A DNA stretch of 64,000 nucleotides from JAVBQJ01 sp031549115 (GCA_031549115.1 JAVBQJ010000085.1:9698-73697); one strand, 5' to 3'; shown: positions 48,709 through 59,183, numbered from the stretch's first letter. Numbers and translations are program-made. The notes: generated by a model from the letters alone, not told the origin.

Positions 48709-50097
48709 ATGGCACAAACGCAGATGTACACTCCCGGACGCCGTCCGGGAAACCGGCAGGAACGCAAGTCCGGAGGAAAAGGCGGCCGTATTCTGGCATT
48801 TCTGATTCTGCTGGTGTGCGCCGGCCTGCTGGGGTGGTGGCTTCTGGTTCCGAGCGGCAGTGCGCGGAAAGACGCGGCGGCGCAGTCGCTGCTGCAGCGC
48901 AGCAAGCAAGCCCGGACGCAATGGATCGAAGCCAACCGCAAACTGCAGGATGCCCAGACCAGGCAGGAGCCTACCGCCAAATTGGAAGCGGAACTGGCCG
49001 CCGCAACGGACGCCTGGGCCGCGGCCGAACGCGAATTGCAGGACAAAATTGCCGCCGGCCGCACCGCTTGGAATCAGGCGCAGGAGCAATTAAAGCAAAA
49101 CCCCGCCTCCACGGCATTGCAGGCGCAAATTGCCGCCATCGAAGCGGATTTGCTGAAGTTGGGCGCGACGCCCGAGCCGCCTCCGCCTCCGGCCCGCTTC
49201 CGGCAGACGCCGTCCAATCCCCGCTTCGGTCAACCCTTCGACCGTTCGCAGGCCAAGGTGGGCGACTTGAATTTCCCCGGCGGCGGCGGCCGCAAGCCGA
49301 CTTCGAGCGCGGACGCCACTTCCGGAATTCTGGTGGATTTGAACAGCCGCAAAGTGTTGTGGGAAAAAAATCCCGACAAGAGCGTGCCGATCGCTTCCAT
49401 GGTAAAGATGATGACAATGCTGCTGGCGATGGAGGGGTTGGAAGCGCACCCGGAGTGGAATTTGAATACGCCGATTCCGGTGACCCGGATTGCCACGAAG
49501 GTCCCGCGCACCGGGGTTATCTACCTGGATGTGCGTGAAACCCTGCCCTTTTCCGATTATATGAAAGCAATCGCGGTGAAAAGCGCCAACGACGCCGCCT
49601 ACCAGATGGCCGAGTTTATCGGCGAAGGCGATGCCGACAAGTTCATCGCCCGGATGAATTCGCGCGCCAGGGAACTGGGTATGACCGGCAGTAAATTCAT
49701 CAGCCCCTGCGGGCTTCCTGACCGGGAGCGCGGCAATTCGCTGAGCACGGCGGCGGATCTGGTGAAGCTGTCCGAAGAGTTGCTCCAATACCCGACGGTG
49801 ATGGAGTATACCTCTTTGCAGACGGCGGAACTGAAGCGCGATCTGGTACCGGGAGGAAAAACCCTGCTGACCACCACCAATAAGCTGGTCAATCCGCGCT
49901 GGCCCGGCGTCGACGGACTGAAAACCGGTTATATCGATGAGTCCGGGTTCTGCGTGACCGTCAGTTGTCTGCGCAACGGGCGACGCCTGATCGCGGTGGT
50001 GACCGGGTACAAAACCGCCAATGACCGCGACCGTTTCTGCCGCCAGCTGCTGAACTGGGGTTACGACCGGGCGCAGGAATTGGAACAGGGACGTTGA
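48709..50097 (+). CDS. D-alanyl-D-alanine carboxypeptidase (S11) with membrane anchor and coiled coil
   Basis: The 462-residue protein has a basic N-terminus, one membrane helix (RILAFLILLVCAGLLGWWLL, ~28-46) and a long Ala/Gln-rich coiled-coil stalk (~55-150), then a proline-rich linker. The penicillin-binding domain has SxxK at Ser230-Lys233, SxN at 292-294 and KTG at 405-407. S11 enzymes trim the terminal D-Ala of peptidoglycan stem peptides. The DacA C-terminal domain and amphipathic anchor are absent, so the N-terminal helix is the anchor. The cytoplasm-first topology would place the enzyme in the periplasm. Confidence 0.88.
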   Translation: MAQTQMYTPGRRPGNRQERKSGGKGGRILAFLILLVCAGLLGWWLLVPSGSARKDAAAQSLLQRSKQARTQWIEANRKLQDAQTRQEPTAKLEAELAAATDAWAAAERELQDKIAAGRTAWNQAQEQLKQNPASTALQAQIAAIEADLLKLGATPEPPPPPARFRQTPSNPRFGQPFDRSQAKVGDLNFPGGGGRKPTSSADATSGILVDLNSRKVLWEKNPDKSVPIASMVKMMTMLLAMEGLEAHPEWNLNTPIPVTRIATKVPRTGVIYLDVRETLPFSDYMKAIAVKSANDAAYQMAEFIGEGDADKFIARMNSRARELGMTGSKFISPCGLPDRERGNSLSTAADLVKLSEELLQYPTVMEYTSLQTAELKRDLVPGGKTLLTTTNKLVNPRWPGVDGLKTGYIDESGFCVTVSCLRNGRRLIAVVTGYKTANDRDRFCRQLLNWGYDRAQELEQGR

Positions 50098-50125
50098 AAT
50101 TATCACAACAGGAGTTGATGTCAGA

Positions 50126-51358
50126 ATGGATTACAGAACTTATTTTCACCAGTATCCGGATCGTCATGGGCGCTTCGGCACCTACGGCGGCGCGATCCTG
50201 CCGCCCGAATTGAAGGTGGCTTTCGAGGAAATCGGCGATGCCTACCAGGCCATCTGCCACTCGGCGCAGTTCATCAGTGAATTACGCCGGATCCGCAAGG
50301 AATTTCAGGGACGCCCGACGCCGGTTTACCATTGCAACCGACTGTCGCGCAAGCTGGGCAACTGCCAGATCTATTTGAAGCGCGAAGACCTCAATCATAC
50401 CGGCGCGCACAAGTTGAATCATTGTATGGGCGAAGGCCTGCTCGCCAAGTTCATGGGCAAAAAACGCCTGATCGCGGAAACCGGAGCCGGGCAGCACGGC
50501 GTGGCGCTGGCCACCGCGGCGGCATACTTCGGTCTGGAATGCGAAATTCACATGGGTGAAGTCGACATCGCCAAACAGGCGCCGAACGTCACCCGGATGA
50601 AAATCCTCGGTGCCAAGGTGGTTCCGGTTTCGCACGGCCTGAAAACCTTGAAGGAGGCGGTCGACTCCGCCTTTGAAGCCTATCTGGCCAATTACAAGGA
50701 TTCGATCTACTGCATCGGGTCGGCGCTGGGTCCGCATCCGTTCCCGCTGATGGTGCGGGATTTCCAGATGTGCATCGGCCTCGAGGCGCGGGAGCAGTTC
50801 CTCGAAATGACCGGGATTCTCCCGGATGTGGTGACGGCTTGCGTCGGCGGCGGCAGCAACGCGGCCGGCATGTTTTCCGGTTTCCTCAACGATCCGGTCG
50901 AAATCCACGGCGTGGAACCGCTCGGCACCGGTTCGGGGCTGGGGCAGCACGCGGCGACCGTAACCTATGGCAAACCGGGGTCGCTGCACGGCTTCGACAG
51001 CCTGCTGCTGCAGGACGAAAACGGCGATCCGTTGCCGGTATATTCGATCGCCTCGGGGTTGGATTATCCGGGGGTGGGACCGGAGCACGCGTTCTGGCAC
51101 GAGCTCGGCCGGGTCAAGTACGTCTCGGCCAACGACGAGGAGGCGGTCGACGCGTTCTTCAAGCTGTCGCGCTACGAAGGCATCATCCCGGCGCTGGAAA
51201 GCTCGCATGCCGTCGCGCACGCGATGCGGCTGGCCAAAGAACGCCATACCGGCGCCATTCTGGTCTGCTGCTCCGGCCGCGGCGACAAGGATGTCGATTA
51301 TGTCGTCGAGCATTACGGCTACGGCGAAAATTACCGTTTCCCGGAAGACCAAGCGTAA
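50126..51358 (+). CDS. trpB: Tryptophan synthase beta chain
   Basis: The 410-residue PLP enzyme has GRFGTYGGAILP near the start, the PLP lysine Lys96 in LNHTGAHKLNH, GAGQHGVALA, VGGGSNAAGMF and GRGDKD. TrpB joins indole and serine to tryptophan. HTGAHKLNH differs from the common HTGAHKIN by one conservative change. No trpA or other trp genes are adjacent, so it may be a stand-alone indole-salvage enzyme; indole metabolism would be consistent with the iorAB pair 20 kb away, but this is speculative. AGGAG precedes the ATG. Confidence 0.93.
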   Translation: MDYRTYFHQYPDRHGRFGTYGGAILPPELKVAFEEIGDAYQAICHSAQFISELRRIRKEFQGRPTPVYHCNRLSRKLGNCQIYLKREDLNHTGAHKLNHCMGEGLLAKFMGKKRLIAETGAGQHGVALATAAAYFGLECEIHMGEVDIAKQAPNVTRMKILGAKVVPVSHGLKTLKEAVDSAFEAYLANYKDSIYCIGSALGPHPFPLMVRDFQMCIGLEAREQFLEMTGILPDVVTACVGGGSNAAGMFSGFLNDPVEIHGVEPLGTGSGLGQHAATVTYGKPGSLHGFDSLLLQDENGDPLPVYSIASGLDYPGVGPEHAFWHELGRVKYVSANDEEAVDAFFKLSRYEGIIPALESSHAVAHAMRLAKERHTGAILVCCSGRGDKDVDYVVEHYGYGENYRFPEDQA

Positions 51359-51369
51359 GCAAGCCCAAG

Positions 51370-51405
51370 CGCCCGGACGGCCAACCGTCCGGGCGTTTGT
51401 TTTTC
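51370..51405 (+). terminator. Rho-independent terminator of trpB
   Basis: CGCCCGGACGG (51370-51380), loop CCAA, CCGTCCGGGCG (51385-51395), then TTTGTTTTT. Confidence 0.9.
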
Positions 51406-52417
51406 ACGGATCGAAGTAACGGAAGTCCGGCACCAATTCGTGCTTTATGATCATATATTTGACTTCGAGATAGCAGAATATTCCGGCGTTGTCCGGCATC
51501 ACGATCGACCCCTTCTCCGCCCCATAGGCCATCAGCCACTCCTCCACGGCTTCCGACGGGATCATTTTCAGCGTCAACGGCTCCGCTTCAAAGCCTTCGT
51601 CGGTTTTCAGTGAACAGACCGGGCAACACATCAGATGCTGTTTTTCGACCGCCGGTTCCTCCGGATACGCGTTGTAAAAGATCTGGGCATTGCGCTCCAG
51701 CTCCTGTACCCGCAGATGCAGCTCCACGCTCCCCGGAGCCGGCGCTGTTGCCCGCTTGAAATAATCCCGGACGATCGTCCGGATCCGCCCCTGGACCAGA
51801 TCATAGGAAATGGCGTGGGTGTTCAAGTCGGAAAAGCAGCTGCAAATCAACCGTTCCGAAGAAGGTTCGCCGGAGCGGCCCCACGGCTGCTCCGGCAGCC
51901 GGCCGGCGCCGACACCATAGCCCCAGCGGATAGTGTAATCGTTGTCCACCGGCCATATCTCGATTTTCCGGTGTTCCCGGCGCCAGATGCCCCGCGTCCA
52001 GCGCAGCAGATTGAGGACCCGGTACATCTGGCGTCCCCAGTCGATCGACCAGCTCAGGGTGAATCCTCCCGCTTCCGGCAGCGCAACCGGCTCCTCTTGA
52101 AGGTACTCGAAAATCGATTCACGCGACCAGAAAGACAGCAAATACCCCTCCGGCAGCGGTTTGGTATGGTTGATGAAATACGGCATGATATAATTCAATT
52201 GCGTGTTGAATGCCGCGACGAATTCGCGCCACCAATAATAATCATAGGCATTGACCGGCATTGCCGCGCCGCTGTAGTGTTGAAAAAACTTCGTTTCGAA
52301 GCCCCATCCGGCGGAAGAGACCGCCAACGAACGCTCATGCAGCGGCTCGATCAAACCGTACAAATCCTGAAACGAAACAAAGTGTCCATCCGGAAAAACC
52401 GTGTTGCGCCAGCTCAT
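51404..52417 (-). CDS. Unknown protein A of a three-gene operon (C-terminal cysteine pair)
   Basis: The 337-residue product has no signal peptide. It is rich in W, Y and F in the first half (GWGFETKFFQHYSG, DYYWWREFVAAFN, SWSIDWGRQMYRVLNLLRWT). A CCPVC pair near residue 270 could bind a metal or form a disulfide. No recognised domain. It starts 3 bp after protein B's stop and is the last gene of the operon; it runs into the trpB terminator region in a convergent arrangement. Confidence 0.6.
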   Translation of the reverse strand: MSWRNTVFPDGHFVSFQDLYGLIEPLHERSLAVSSAGWGFETKFFQHYSGAAMPVNAYDYYWWREFVAAFNTQLNYIMPYFINHTKPLPEGYLLSFWSRESIFEYLQEEPVALPEAGGFTLSWSIDWGRQMYRVLNLLRWTRGIWRREHRKIEIWPVDNDYTIRWGYGVGAGRLPEQPWGRSGEPSSERLICSCFSDLNTHAISYDLVQGRIRTIVRDYFKRATAPAPGSVELHLRVQELERNAQIFYNAYPEEPAVEKQHLMCCPVCSLKTDEGFEAEPLTLKMIPSEAVEEWLMAYGAEKGSIVMPDNAGIFCYLEVKYMIIKHELVPDFRYFDP

Positions 52418-52420
52418 GAT

Positions 52421-53338
52421 TCATATTCTCCAATACATCCGGACATCGCCGGAGCGGTACAATTGCTCCACACTGTTCCCCGTCACCTGGGCGAGCGGAA
52501 TATGCGAGCACGCGATATCGTCCAAGACCCGGACCGATTCCAGCTTTACCATGAAATCGATGGTAACCGTCCGCGTTTGCGCGTTGCCGGTTGCCCGCAG
52601 ATAGACGATGCCGTTCTCCCGGGTCAGGTTCTGAACCGATACCGATACCGCCGACTGGTTGATCCCCCAATAAAAGCTGCCGGCGACAGCACTGTCCGGC
52701 TGGGCGGAATTGAATATCCGTATTTTGCCGTCCGTAGTCACTTCGACACAGAATGCGCCGAAGTAGCGCGCCGGCGTGATACCGCTATGCAGCAATACGA
52801 CCCCATATCCGGCACCCGACTCCACCGACCGCCATATCAGCCGGTGGTATCCGGCCCCCACCGTCTCATAACCGGAGCCGACCGCTTCGACAAACTCATG
52901 CAGACGGTTGGTCACCTTGACCGGCAGCATGATCGTGCCATGCAGCAATGCCCGTCCGGTCATCCCGGCGGAAATGGTTTCCAAAGCCACGGCGAAAAGC
53001 CCGGTCCGCTCCTGCCCGGAAAGCGGAGCGGCAAGCATTTCCGGCTCATTCTGATTCCAGCGTGCCGCCGCCGCGGCATCCGCGACCGTTTCGGGGGGGG
53101 CTGTCAGCCGTACCGGCCAATTGCTGTAAACCGGCACGTCGGGGGTAATCCGGATCTCGCTGCGCGCCGAAGCGGCGGTGCAATTCTCCAAACAGCTGAT
53201 CCGGTACCCCGGAACCGTCCGCTCCACCGCCAGATGCCGTCCGCCGGTGATCACCGGCGGCGGCGGCAATTGTGCCGAAATCCGGGTTTGTTCGCCCCAG
53301 CGTTCCAAATGGATATTTTTTCCGGCAATCAGTTTCAT
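52421..53338 (-). CDS. Unknown protein B of a three-gene operon
   Basis: The 305-residue product starts MKLIAGKNIHLERWGEQTRISAQLP and looks mostly beta, with a PPPPVITGG linker near residue 25 and later repeats of short strands (GYGVVLLHSGITPARYFGAF). It resembles the N-terminus of some phage or surface fibre proteins only in style. ATG 53338 overlaps the preceding stop as ATGA and has GGAG five bases upstream; the alternative ATG at 53368 lies inside protein C and has no good ribosome-binding site. No recognised family. Confidence 0.6.
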   Translation of the reverse strand: MKLIAGKNIHLERWGEQTRISAQLPPPPVITGGRHLAVERTVPGYRISCLENCTAASARSEIRITPDVPVYSNWPVRLTAPPETVADAAAAARWNQNEPEMLAAPLSGQERTGLFAVALETISAGMTGRALLHGTIMLPVKVTNRLHEFVEAVGSGYETVGAGYHRLIWRSVESGAGYGVVLLHSGITPARYFGAFCVEVTTDGKIRIFNSAQPDSAVAGSFYWGINQSAVSVSVQNLTRENGIVYLRATGNAQTRTVTIDFMVKLESVRVLDDIACSHIPLAQVTGNSVEQLYRSGDVRMYWRI

Positions 53339-54804
53339 TTTTGCTCCATCCAGTATTTTCCGTTCCATTCAAACCCTTTCGGCGCCATCCGGTAGACGCT
53401 GGTGACCTTCTGCCAGGTTTCACCGGCGTCGTCGACCACGCTCTCGGTGGTGACATCCTCCTTGAGCCAATCGGCGGTGAAGTTGCCCAGTTTGCCGTGC
53501 CAAATCCGCCCCGTCGCCATCCAGTTGTTCAACTGCGGTACCAGCGCGGTATTGTGAATACGGTAATAGCGCGATTCGACCACCTGGATGCTTTTCAAAA
53601 CCGCATTGACATATTGCAGCGCCAGCGGTCCCGAGGCGGAAAAGGGACAGGAGGACTCGGGTATCCACCGGGAAATCGCGACATATTCGCCGCTGTTGTT
53701 GCGCTGCCAGCCGCATTGATCCGCCGTCAGCAGGAAATCCGCCATTTCGACCTGCAAATCGACGCGGCCGGACAAATCGCTGCGGTCCTCGATATCATGA
53801 TCGAGACGCCAGCGCATGTTCAACGGCACCGCTTCCAGGGTATATTCATACTCCCAGTCATTCAGACGTGTCGGCTCCACCTCGATGACGATACTTTCGG
53901 ATCCGGTCCATCCGCGTGCCGAGGTGCCGGTGATATTTTCAAAATCACGCCGCGAATCGCGATGTACCCGCCAGCGGCTGACCCAGCGCACCCGCCGCCG
54001 GATATGATGATAACGGTTGTAGCCGAGAAAACTCTCGAAGCGGCGGACGTCGAGCATCCGGACATTGACATGCCGGGCCTCGACGGAAACTTCCACCAGC
54101 CCCCGCCCGGACGGGCGGACTCCGAATGAAATGACGTAATAACCGTCTCCGGCCCAGTCGGCCGGAGAGTTCACTTCATTTTTCAGCTGGAACGCCTCCA
54201 GAGCGCTCTCCTCCAATTCCCAGACGCCGCTTTTGACCGACTCGAAGTTGTGATTCCGCTTGAACGAAATGCGCCCTTCCGGAAAGGCCGGTTCCACCGC
54301 GGTAATCGCCACCTCCCAATCGCCGCCGGCGAGCTCTTTCAGTAAAATCGAAGAACAGCGGAATTCCCCGCCCGCCCATTGCAGCATCTCCCCGACATTC
54401 GGCAGCCATTCGCCCAGTCCGGCTTCCGGAACCCGCCAGGTGCATGTGCGCGAACGCGAACCATCCTTGTCGATTTTTTCGGTGGTTCCGATCACCGTCT
54501 CCGGTGTCCAGCGAACCGGGCCGGCATGCCATGAAATCCGCCAGGCGCCATCCTCCAGCATCGCCGCGTCGACCTTGCGGATCATCCAGCCGGGATCTTC
54601 GACCCATCCGGGCGCCTGGTCCGCCGGGTCGCGCCACAAGGAACCGATTCCAGGACTCCACTCCCGTACCGCCTGATTCCAGGCCGCCACCGCCGTTTCC
54701 CCGGTGGGGATGGAGTCCGGCCAAAGCAGCCAACTGGCCTGTCGCGACCAACTGCCGTCTTCGGCGATATCAATGCCGGACATTTTTTCCAATTTCAGTT
54801 GCAT
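53335..54804 (-). CDS. Unknown protein C, first gene of a three-gene operon
   Basis: The 489-residue product starts MQLKLEKMSGIDIAEDGSW and is Trp-rich (SRQASWLLWPD, PGWVEDPGWMIRK, LLQWAGGEFRC-like segments). It appears built of repeated beta units (WRISWHAGPVRWTPETVIG, DWEVAITAVEP, YYVISFGVRPSGRG, YEYTLEAVPLNMRW), which would suit a phage-tail or adhesin-like beta protein, but there is no signal peptide. ATG 54804 follows GGGAG. It leads the operon from the promoter at 54878-54905. Not recognised. Confidence 0.6.
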   Translation of the reverse strand: MQLKLEKMSGIDIAEDGSWSRQASWLLWPDSIPTGETAVAAWNQAVREWSPGIGSLWRDPADQAPGWVEDPGWMIRKVDAAMLEDGAWRISWHAGPVRWTPETVIGTTEKIDKDGSRSRTCTWRVPEAGLGEWLPNVGEMLQWAGGEFRCSSILLKELAGGDWEVAITAVEPAFPEGRISFKRNHNFESVKSGVWELEESALEAFQLKNEVNSPADWAGDGYYVISFGVRPSGRGLVEVSVEARHVNVRMLDVRRFESFLGYNRYHHIRRRVRWVSRWRVHRDSRRDFENITGTSARGWTGSESIVIEVEPTRLNDWEYEYTLEAVPLNMRWRLDHDIEDRSDLSGRVDLQVEMADFLLTADQCGWQRNNSGEYVAISRWIPESSCPFSASGPLALQYVNAVLKSIQVVESRYYRIHNTALVPQLNNWMATGRIWHGKLGNFTADWLKEDVTTESVVDDAGETWQKVTSVYRMAPKGFEWNGKYWMEQK

Positions 54805-54877
54805 TTTTTTCTCCCGATTATGATTGGCAGGTATCCGCCCAGGCGGGAAATGTCGCACAAAACAAGACAACACACTA

Positions 54878-54905
54878 ATAGTAAACACCTTACAACAAAA
54901 AACAA
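54878..54905 (-). promoter_or_regulatory. Promoter of the unknown three-gene operon
   Basis: Minus strand TTGTTT (complement of 54900-54905), 16 bp, TACTAT (complement of 54878-54883). It is back-to-back with the metK promoter. Confidence 0.5.
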
Positions 54906-54930
54906 AGTCCGATAAAAATCGAATTCCAGC

Positions 54931-54958
54931 TTGAAAAAGACGGAAAAAGTGCTATAGT
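54931..54958 (+). promoter_or_regulatory. Promoter of the metK operon
   Basis: TTGAAA (54931-54936), 16-bp spacer, TATAGT (54953-54958). The leader to the metK start is about 60 nt. Confidence 0.65.
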
Positions 54959-54978
54959 GTATTAAGTATAGAAACAGG

Positions 54979-54990
54979 TCCGGTAACGGA
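54979..54990 (+). promoter_or_regulatory. GNRA-tetraloop hairpin in the metK leader
   Basis: TCCG-GTAA-CGGA forms a 4-bp stem with a GUAA (GNRA) loop; flanking GG and CC could extend it. It precedes GGAG (55012) and the ATG at 55024. I see no match to a known SAM riboswitch. Confidence 0.35.
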
Positions 54991-55023
54991 TAAACCAACG
55001 AATCAAGATTTGGAGTTCAGCTC

Positions 55024-56217
<1,194 letters not shown>

Positions 56218-56220
56218 ATC

Positions 56221-57240
56221 ATGAGCAAACGCATATTGGGATTCGGCTCGCCGCTTCTGGATATCATGGCCATGGTGCCGGAGGAATTCCTCGGCACCAT
56301 CCATGGCGGCAAAGGCGGTATGGAAATGGTCGATGCCGCCTGGCACGAGGAGGTGATCTCCCGCTTGCCCTCGCCGCCGAGCCTGATTCCCGGCGGTTCG
56401 TCCGGGAACACGATTTTCGCTCTGGCGCGGCTCGGGATCCCGACGGCGATGCTGGGCAAGCTCGGCACCGACGCCAACGGCCGCTATTACGCCAAACGCC
56501 TGTGTGAACTCGGCGGCGAAGATTCGGCTTTCATCTGGAGCGAAACCGAACCGACGGGCCGGTGCATGTCGCTGGTGACGCCGGATTCGGAGCGGACGAT
56601 GCGTACTCACCTCGGAGCGTCGGTCACGCTGACGCCGGAGGAGGCCGCCAGCGCGGATTTCTCGCGTTTCGCCCTGGTTCATATCGAAGGTTATATGCTG
56701 TTCAACCTGCCGGCGGTCCGGGAGGTGGTGAAGCTGGCCAAGGCCGCGGGTTGTGAAGTATCCCTCGATTTGGCCAGCTACGAAGTGGTGAATATATTCC
56801 GTTCCGACCTGCAGGAGCTGCTGCGCGACTATATCGACATTGTTTTCGCCAACGAAGACGAGGGGCGCGCTTTCGCCGGGTCGGAGTGCTCTACCGACGA
56901 AATGCTGGAGCGGCTGCATGAATTGTGCGCGATTGCCGTATTGAAGCTCGGTCGGGAAGGCGCCCGGATCATGGATCGCGAAGGCCGGATCACCCGGGTC
57001 GGCGCCCGCGTGGTGACCGCACTGGATACGACCGGAGCGGGCGATTTGTGGCAGGCGGGCTTCCTTTTCGGTTACTTGAACAACCACGACTGGGAAAGCT
57101 GCGGCCGCTACGGAGCGCTTCTGGGCGCGGAAGTGGTTCAGATACTCGGAGCGCAAATCCCGGACGAACGCTGGGACCGGATCAAACAGGAAATATCGAA
57201 TGGATGCGTGCCCGCAGGCGCAACTCCGGGAAAGAAGTGA
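56221..57240 (+). CDS. PfkB-family kinase, probably adenosine kinase
   Basis: The 339-residue kinase has the PfkB signature pieces: GSPLLDIM, PGGSSGNTIFALARLGIP, GKLGTDANGRYY, and the C-terminal ATP/active-site DTTGAGDLWQAGFLFG with catalytic Asp. The branch looks like adenosine-kinase-like enzymes. In context between metK and ahcY it would remove adenosine released by AhcY, pulling the otherwise unfavourable hydrolysis of S-adenosylhomocysteine forward. It starts 3 bp after metK. The substrate is inferred from the neighbours. Confidence 0.85.
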   Translation: MSKRILGFGSPLLDIMAMVPEEFLGTIHGGKGGMEMVDAAWHEEVISRLPSPPSLIPGGSSGNTIFALARLGIPTAMLGKLGTDANGRYYAKRLCELGGEDSAFIWSETEPTGRCMSLVTPDSERTMRTHLGASVTLTPEEAASADFSRFALVHIEGYMLFNLPAVREVVKLAKAAGCEVSLDLASYEVVNIFRSDLQELLRDYIDIVFANEDEGRAFAGSECSTDEMLERLHELCAIAVLKLGREGARIMDREGRITRVGARVVTALDTTGAGDLWQAGFLFGYLNNHDWESCGRYGALLGAEVVQILGAQIPDERWDRIKQEISNGCVPAGATPGKK

Positions 57241-57244
57241 AAAG

Positions 57245-58654
57245 ATGACGGATTATCAGGTAAAAAACATCGATTTGGCGGCATTCGGCCGCAAGGAAAT
57301 TCAGATTGCCGAGCAGGAGATGCCGGGCTTGATGGCAACCCGCGCCAAATACGGCGCATCGCAGCCGCTGGCCGGGATCAAGATCATGGGCTCGCTGCAC
57401 ATGACCATTCAGACCGCGGTGCTGATTGAAACGCTGACGGCGCTCGGCGCCCAGGTGCGCTGGGCCTCCTGCAATATTTTTTCGACCCAGGATCATGCTG
57501 CGGCGGCGATTGCCGCGGGCGGGACTCCGGTGTTCGCCTGGAAAGGCGAAATGCTGGAAGAGTACTGGGAATGCACCTATCGCGCGTTGACCTTCCCGGA
57601 CGGTTCCGGACCGGAACAGATCGTCGATGACGGCGGCGACGCCACGCTGCTGATCCATCGCGGTGTCAAAGCCGAGGATGACGCGTCGATTCTCGACGAG
57701 CCGACCGACAACGAAGAGTTGAAAATCATCAACGCGCTGCTGAAGCGGGTCTTGCGGGAGAAGCCGGGGCATTGGCATCAGGTGGCGGCCGCGGTGCGCG
57801 GGGTTTCCGAAGAGACCACCACCGGAGTGCACCGGCTGATTCAGATGGCGGAAAAGGGCGAACTGCTGTTTCAGGCGATCAACGTCAACGACTCGGTGAC
57901 CAAGAGCAAGTTCGACAATATCTACGGCTGCCGTCACTCGCTGACCGACGGGATCAAGCGGGCGCTGGACGTGATGCTGTCCGGCACGACCGCGATGGTC
58001 TGCGGCTACGGCGACGTCGGCAAAGGCTGTGCCGAAGCGCTGCGCAACGAACGCGCCCGGGTATTGGTCAGTGAAGTCGACCCGATCTGCGCGCTGCAGG
58101 CATGCATGGCGGGGTTTCAGGTATGCACAGTCGAAGACGCGCTGCCGGCCGCCGATTTGTATGTCACCACCACCGGCAACTGCGACATCATCACCCTCGA
58201 GCACATGGCGGCAATGAAGGATCAGGCGATCGTCTGCAACATCGGTCACTTCGACAACGAAATTCAGGTCGGCCGGCTGCAGAAAGCCGCCGATGTCAAA
58301 CGCGAGGAGATCAAGGGCAACGAATGCCCGGTCCACCGTTACACCTTCGCCGACGGCCATTCGATCTACATGTTGGCCGAAGGGCGGCTGGTGAATCTCG
58401 GCTGTGCCACCGGCCATCCGAGCTTCGTGATGTCGAACAGCTTCACCAACCAGACGCTGGCGCAGATCGACATCGCGTTGCACCCGGATCGTGAAGTCGG
58501 GGTCTATTTGCTGGACAAGAAATTGGACGAAGAGGTCGCACGCCTGCATCTGGCCAAACTGGGCGCGAAGCTGACCCGCCTGACCCCGGCGCAGGCCGGC
58601 TACATCGGCGTCGAGGTCGACGGCCCGTACAAACCGGAAACCTATCGATACTAA
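57245..58654 (+). CDS. ahcY: Adenosylhomocysteinase
   Basis: The 469-residue enzyme has LAGIKIMGSLHMTIQTAVLIETL, SCNIFSTQDHAAAAI, DDGGDATLLIHRG and the NAD-binding GYGDVGKGCA near residue 255, ending with GPYKPETYRY. It hydrolyses S-adenosylhomocysteine to homocysteine and adenosine. ATG 57245 gives the family's usual start; the frame is open 15 codons upstream inside the kinase gene. It lies 4 bp after the kinase, so the three genes are one operon. Confidence 0.98.
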   Translation: MTDYQVKNIDLAAFGRKEIQIAEQEMPGLMATRAKYGASQPLAGIKIMGSLHMTIQTAVLIETLTALGAQVRWASCNIFSTQDHAAAAIAAGGTPVFAWKGEMLEEYWECTYRALTFPDGSGPEQIVDDGGDATLLIHRGVKAEDDASILDEPTDNEELKIINALLKRVLREKPGHWHQVAAAVRGVSEETTTGVHRLIQMAEKGELLFQAINVNDSVTKSKFDNIYGCRHSLTDGIKRALDVMLSGTTAMVCGYGDVGKGCAEALRNERARVLVSEVDPICALQACMAGFQVCTVEDALPAADLYVTTTGNCDIITLEHMAAMKDQAIVCNIGHFDNEIQVGRLQKAADVKREEIKGNECPVHRYTFADGHSIYMLAEGRLVNLGCATGHPSFVMSNSFTNQTLAQIDIALHPDREVGVYLLDKKLDEEVARLHLAKLGAKLTRLTPAQAGYIGVEVDGPYKPETYRY

Positions 58655-58703
58655 ACTAACCAAAACACCAAAGGGTAAAACACCCGGGAAAGGAAGAAGT
58701 ACC

Positions 58704-59168
58704 ATGAAATGCAAAAAAATTGTGGTAGCGGCGGCGGTCGTTTTTCTGTGCGGCCTGGCCGCGATATTCACCGGGTGTTCCCAGGTGCCTCCACCCGACT
58801 ATGCGCTGACCGGGACGAAGTGGACGCTGCAGACGGATACATTGACCGGCCTGACCGCGCCGTTGAATCTGCCGCATGAACCGATCACGCTGGAATTGGG
58901 CGAAGACGGAAACGCGTTCGGCAGCACCGGAGTAAACCTGTACCGGACCCGTGCCGAATTCGTCCCGGACGAAGCAAAGCTGAAGTTCGGCGTCTTCGTG
59001 TCCAGCCGGATGGCCGGACCCGGATTGCCCTATGAACATGCCTTCAAACGAGCACTCGGCGAGACCGTGTGCTACGAAATCGCCGGCGACAAACTGACGT
59101 TGTTGAATGCCACCGGGCAGGTAATCGCCGTATTCACCGGAACCGTCCCCGCAACGCCGCAACCGTAA
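58704..59168 (+). CDS. META-domain lipoprotein (HslJ-like)
   Basis: The 154-residue product has a signal peptide with lipobox FTGC (Cys25), then a META fold: LTGTKWTLQ, ITLELGEDGNAFGSTGVNLYR, KLKFGVFVSSRMAGPGL, YEHAFKRALGETVCYEIAGDKLTLLN. META lipoproteins sit in the envelope; some are linked to heat or antibiotic tolerance. AAGGA precedes the ATG. It is transcribed in the same direction as ahcY, 49 bp downstream, and 15 bp before recC. Confidence 0.82.
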   Translation: MKCKKIVVAAAVVFLCGLAAIFTGCSQVPPPDYALTGTKWTLQTDTLTGLTAPLNLPHEPITLELGEDGNAFGSTGVNLYRTRAEFVPDEAKLKFGVFVSSRMAGPGLPYEHAFKRALGETVCYEIAGDKLTLLNATGQVIAVFTGTVPATPQP

Positions 59169-59183
59169 ACTCCGGGCACGGCC

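Noticed and set aside
45760..49089. A 1109-codon minus-strand open frame
   Set aside because: It is antisense to gltA and leuA, both well-conserved enzymes; shadow frame.
54960..55023. SAM riboswitch upstream of metK
   Set aside because: The leader is only ~60 nt and matches none of the SAM-I, SAM-II or SAH patterns I know; only one small GNRA hairpin is present.
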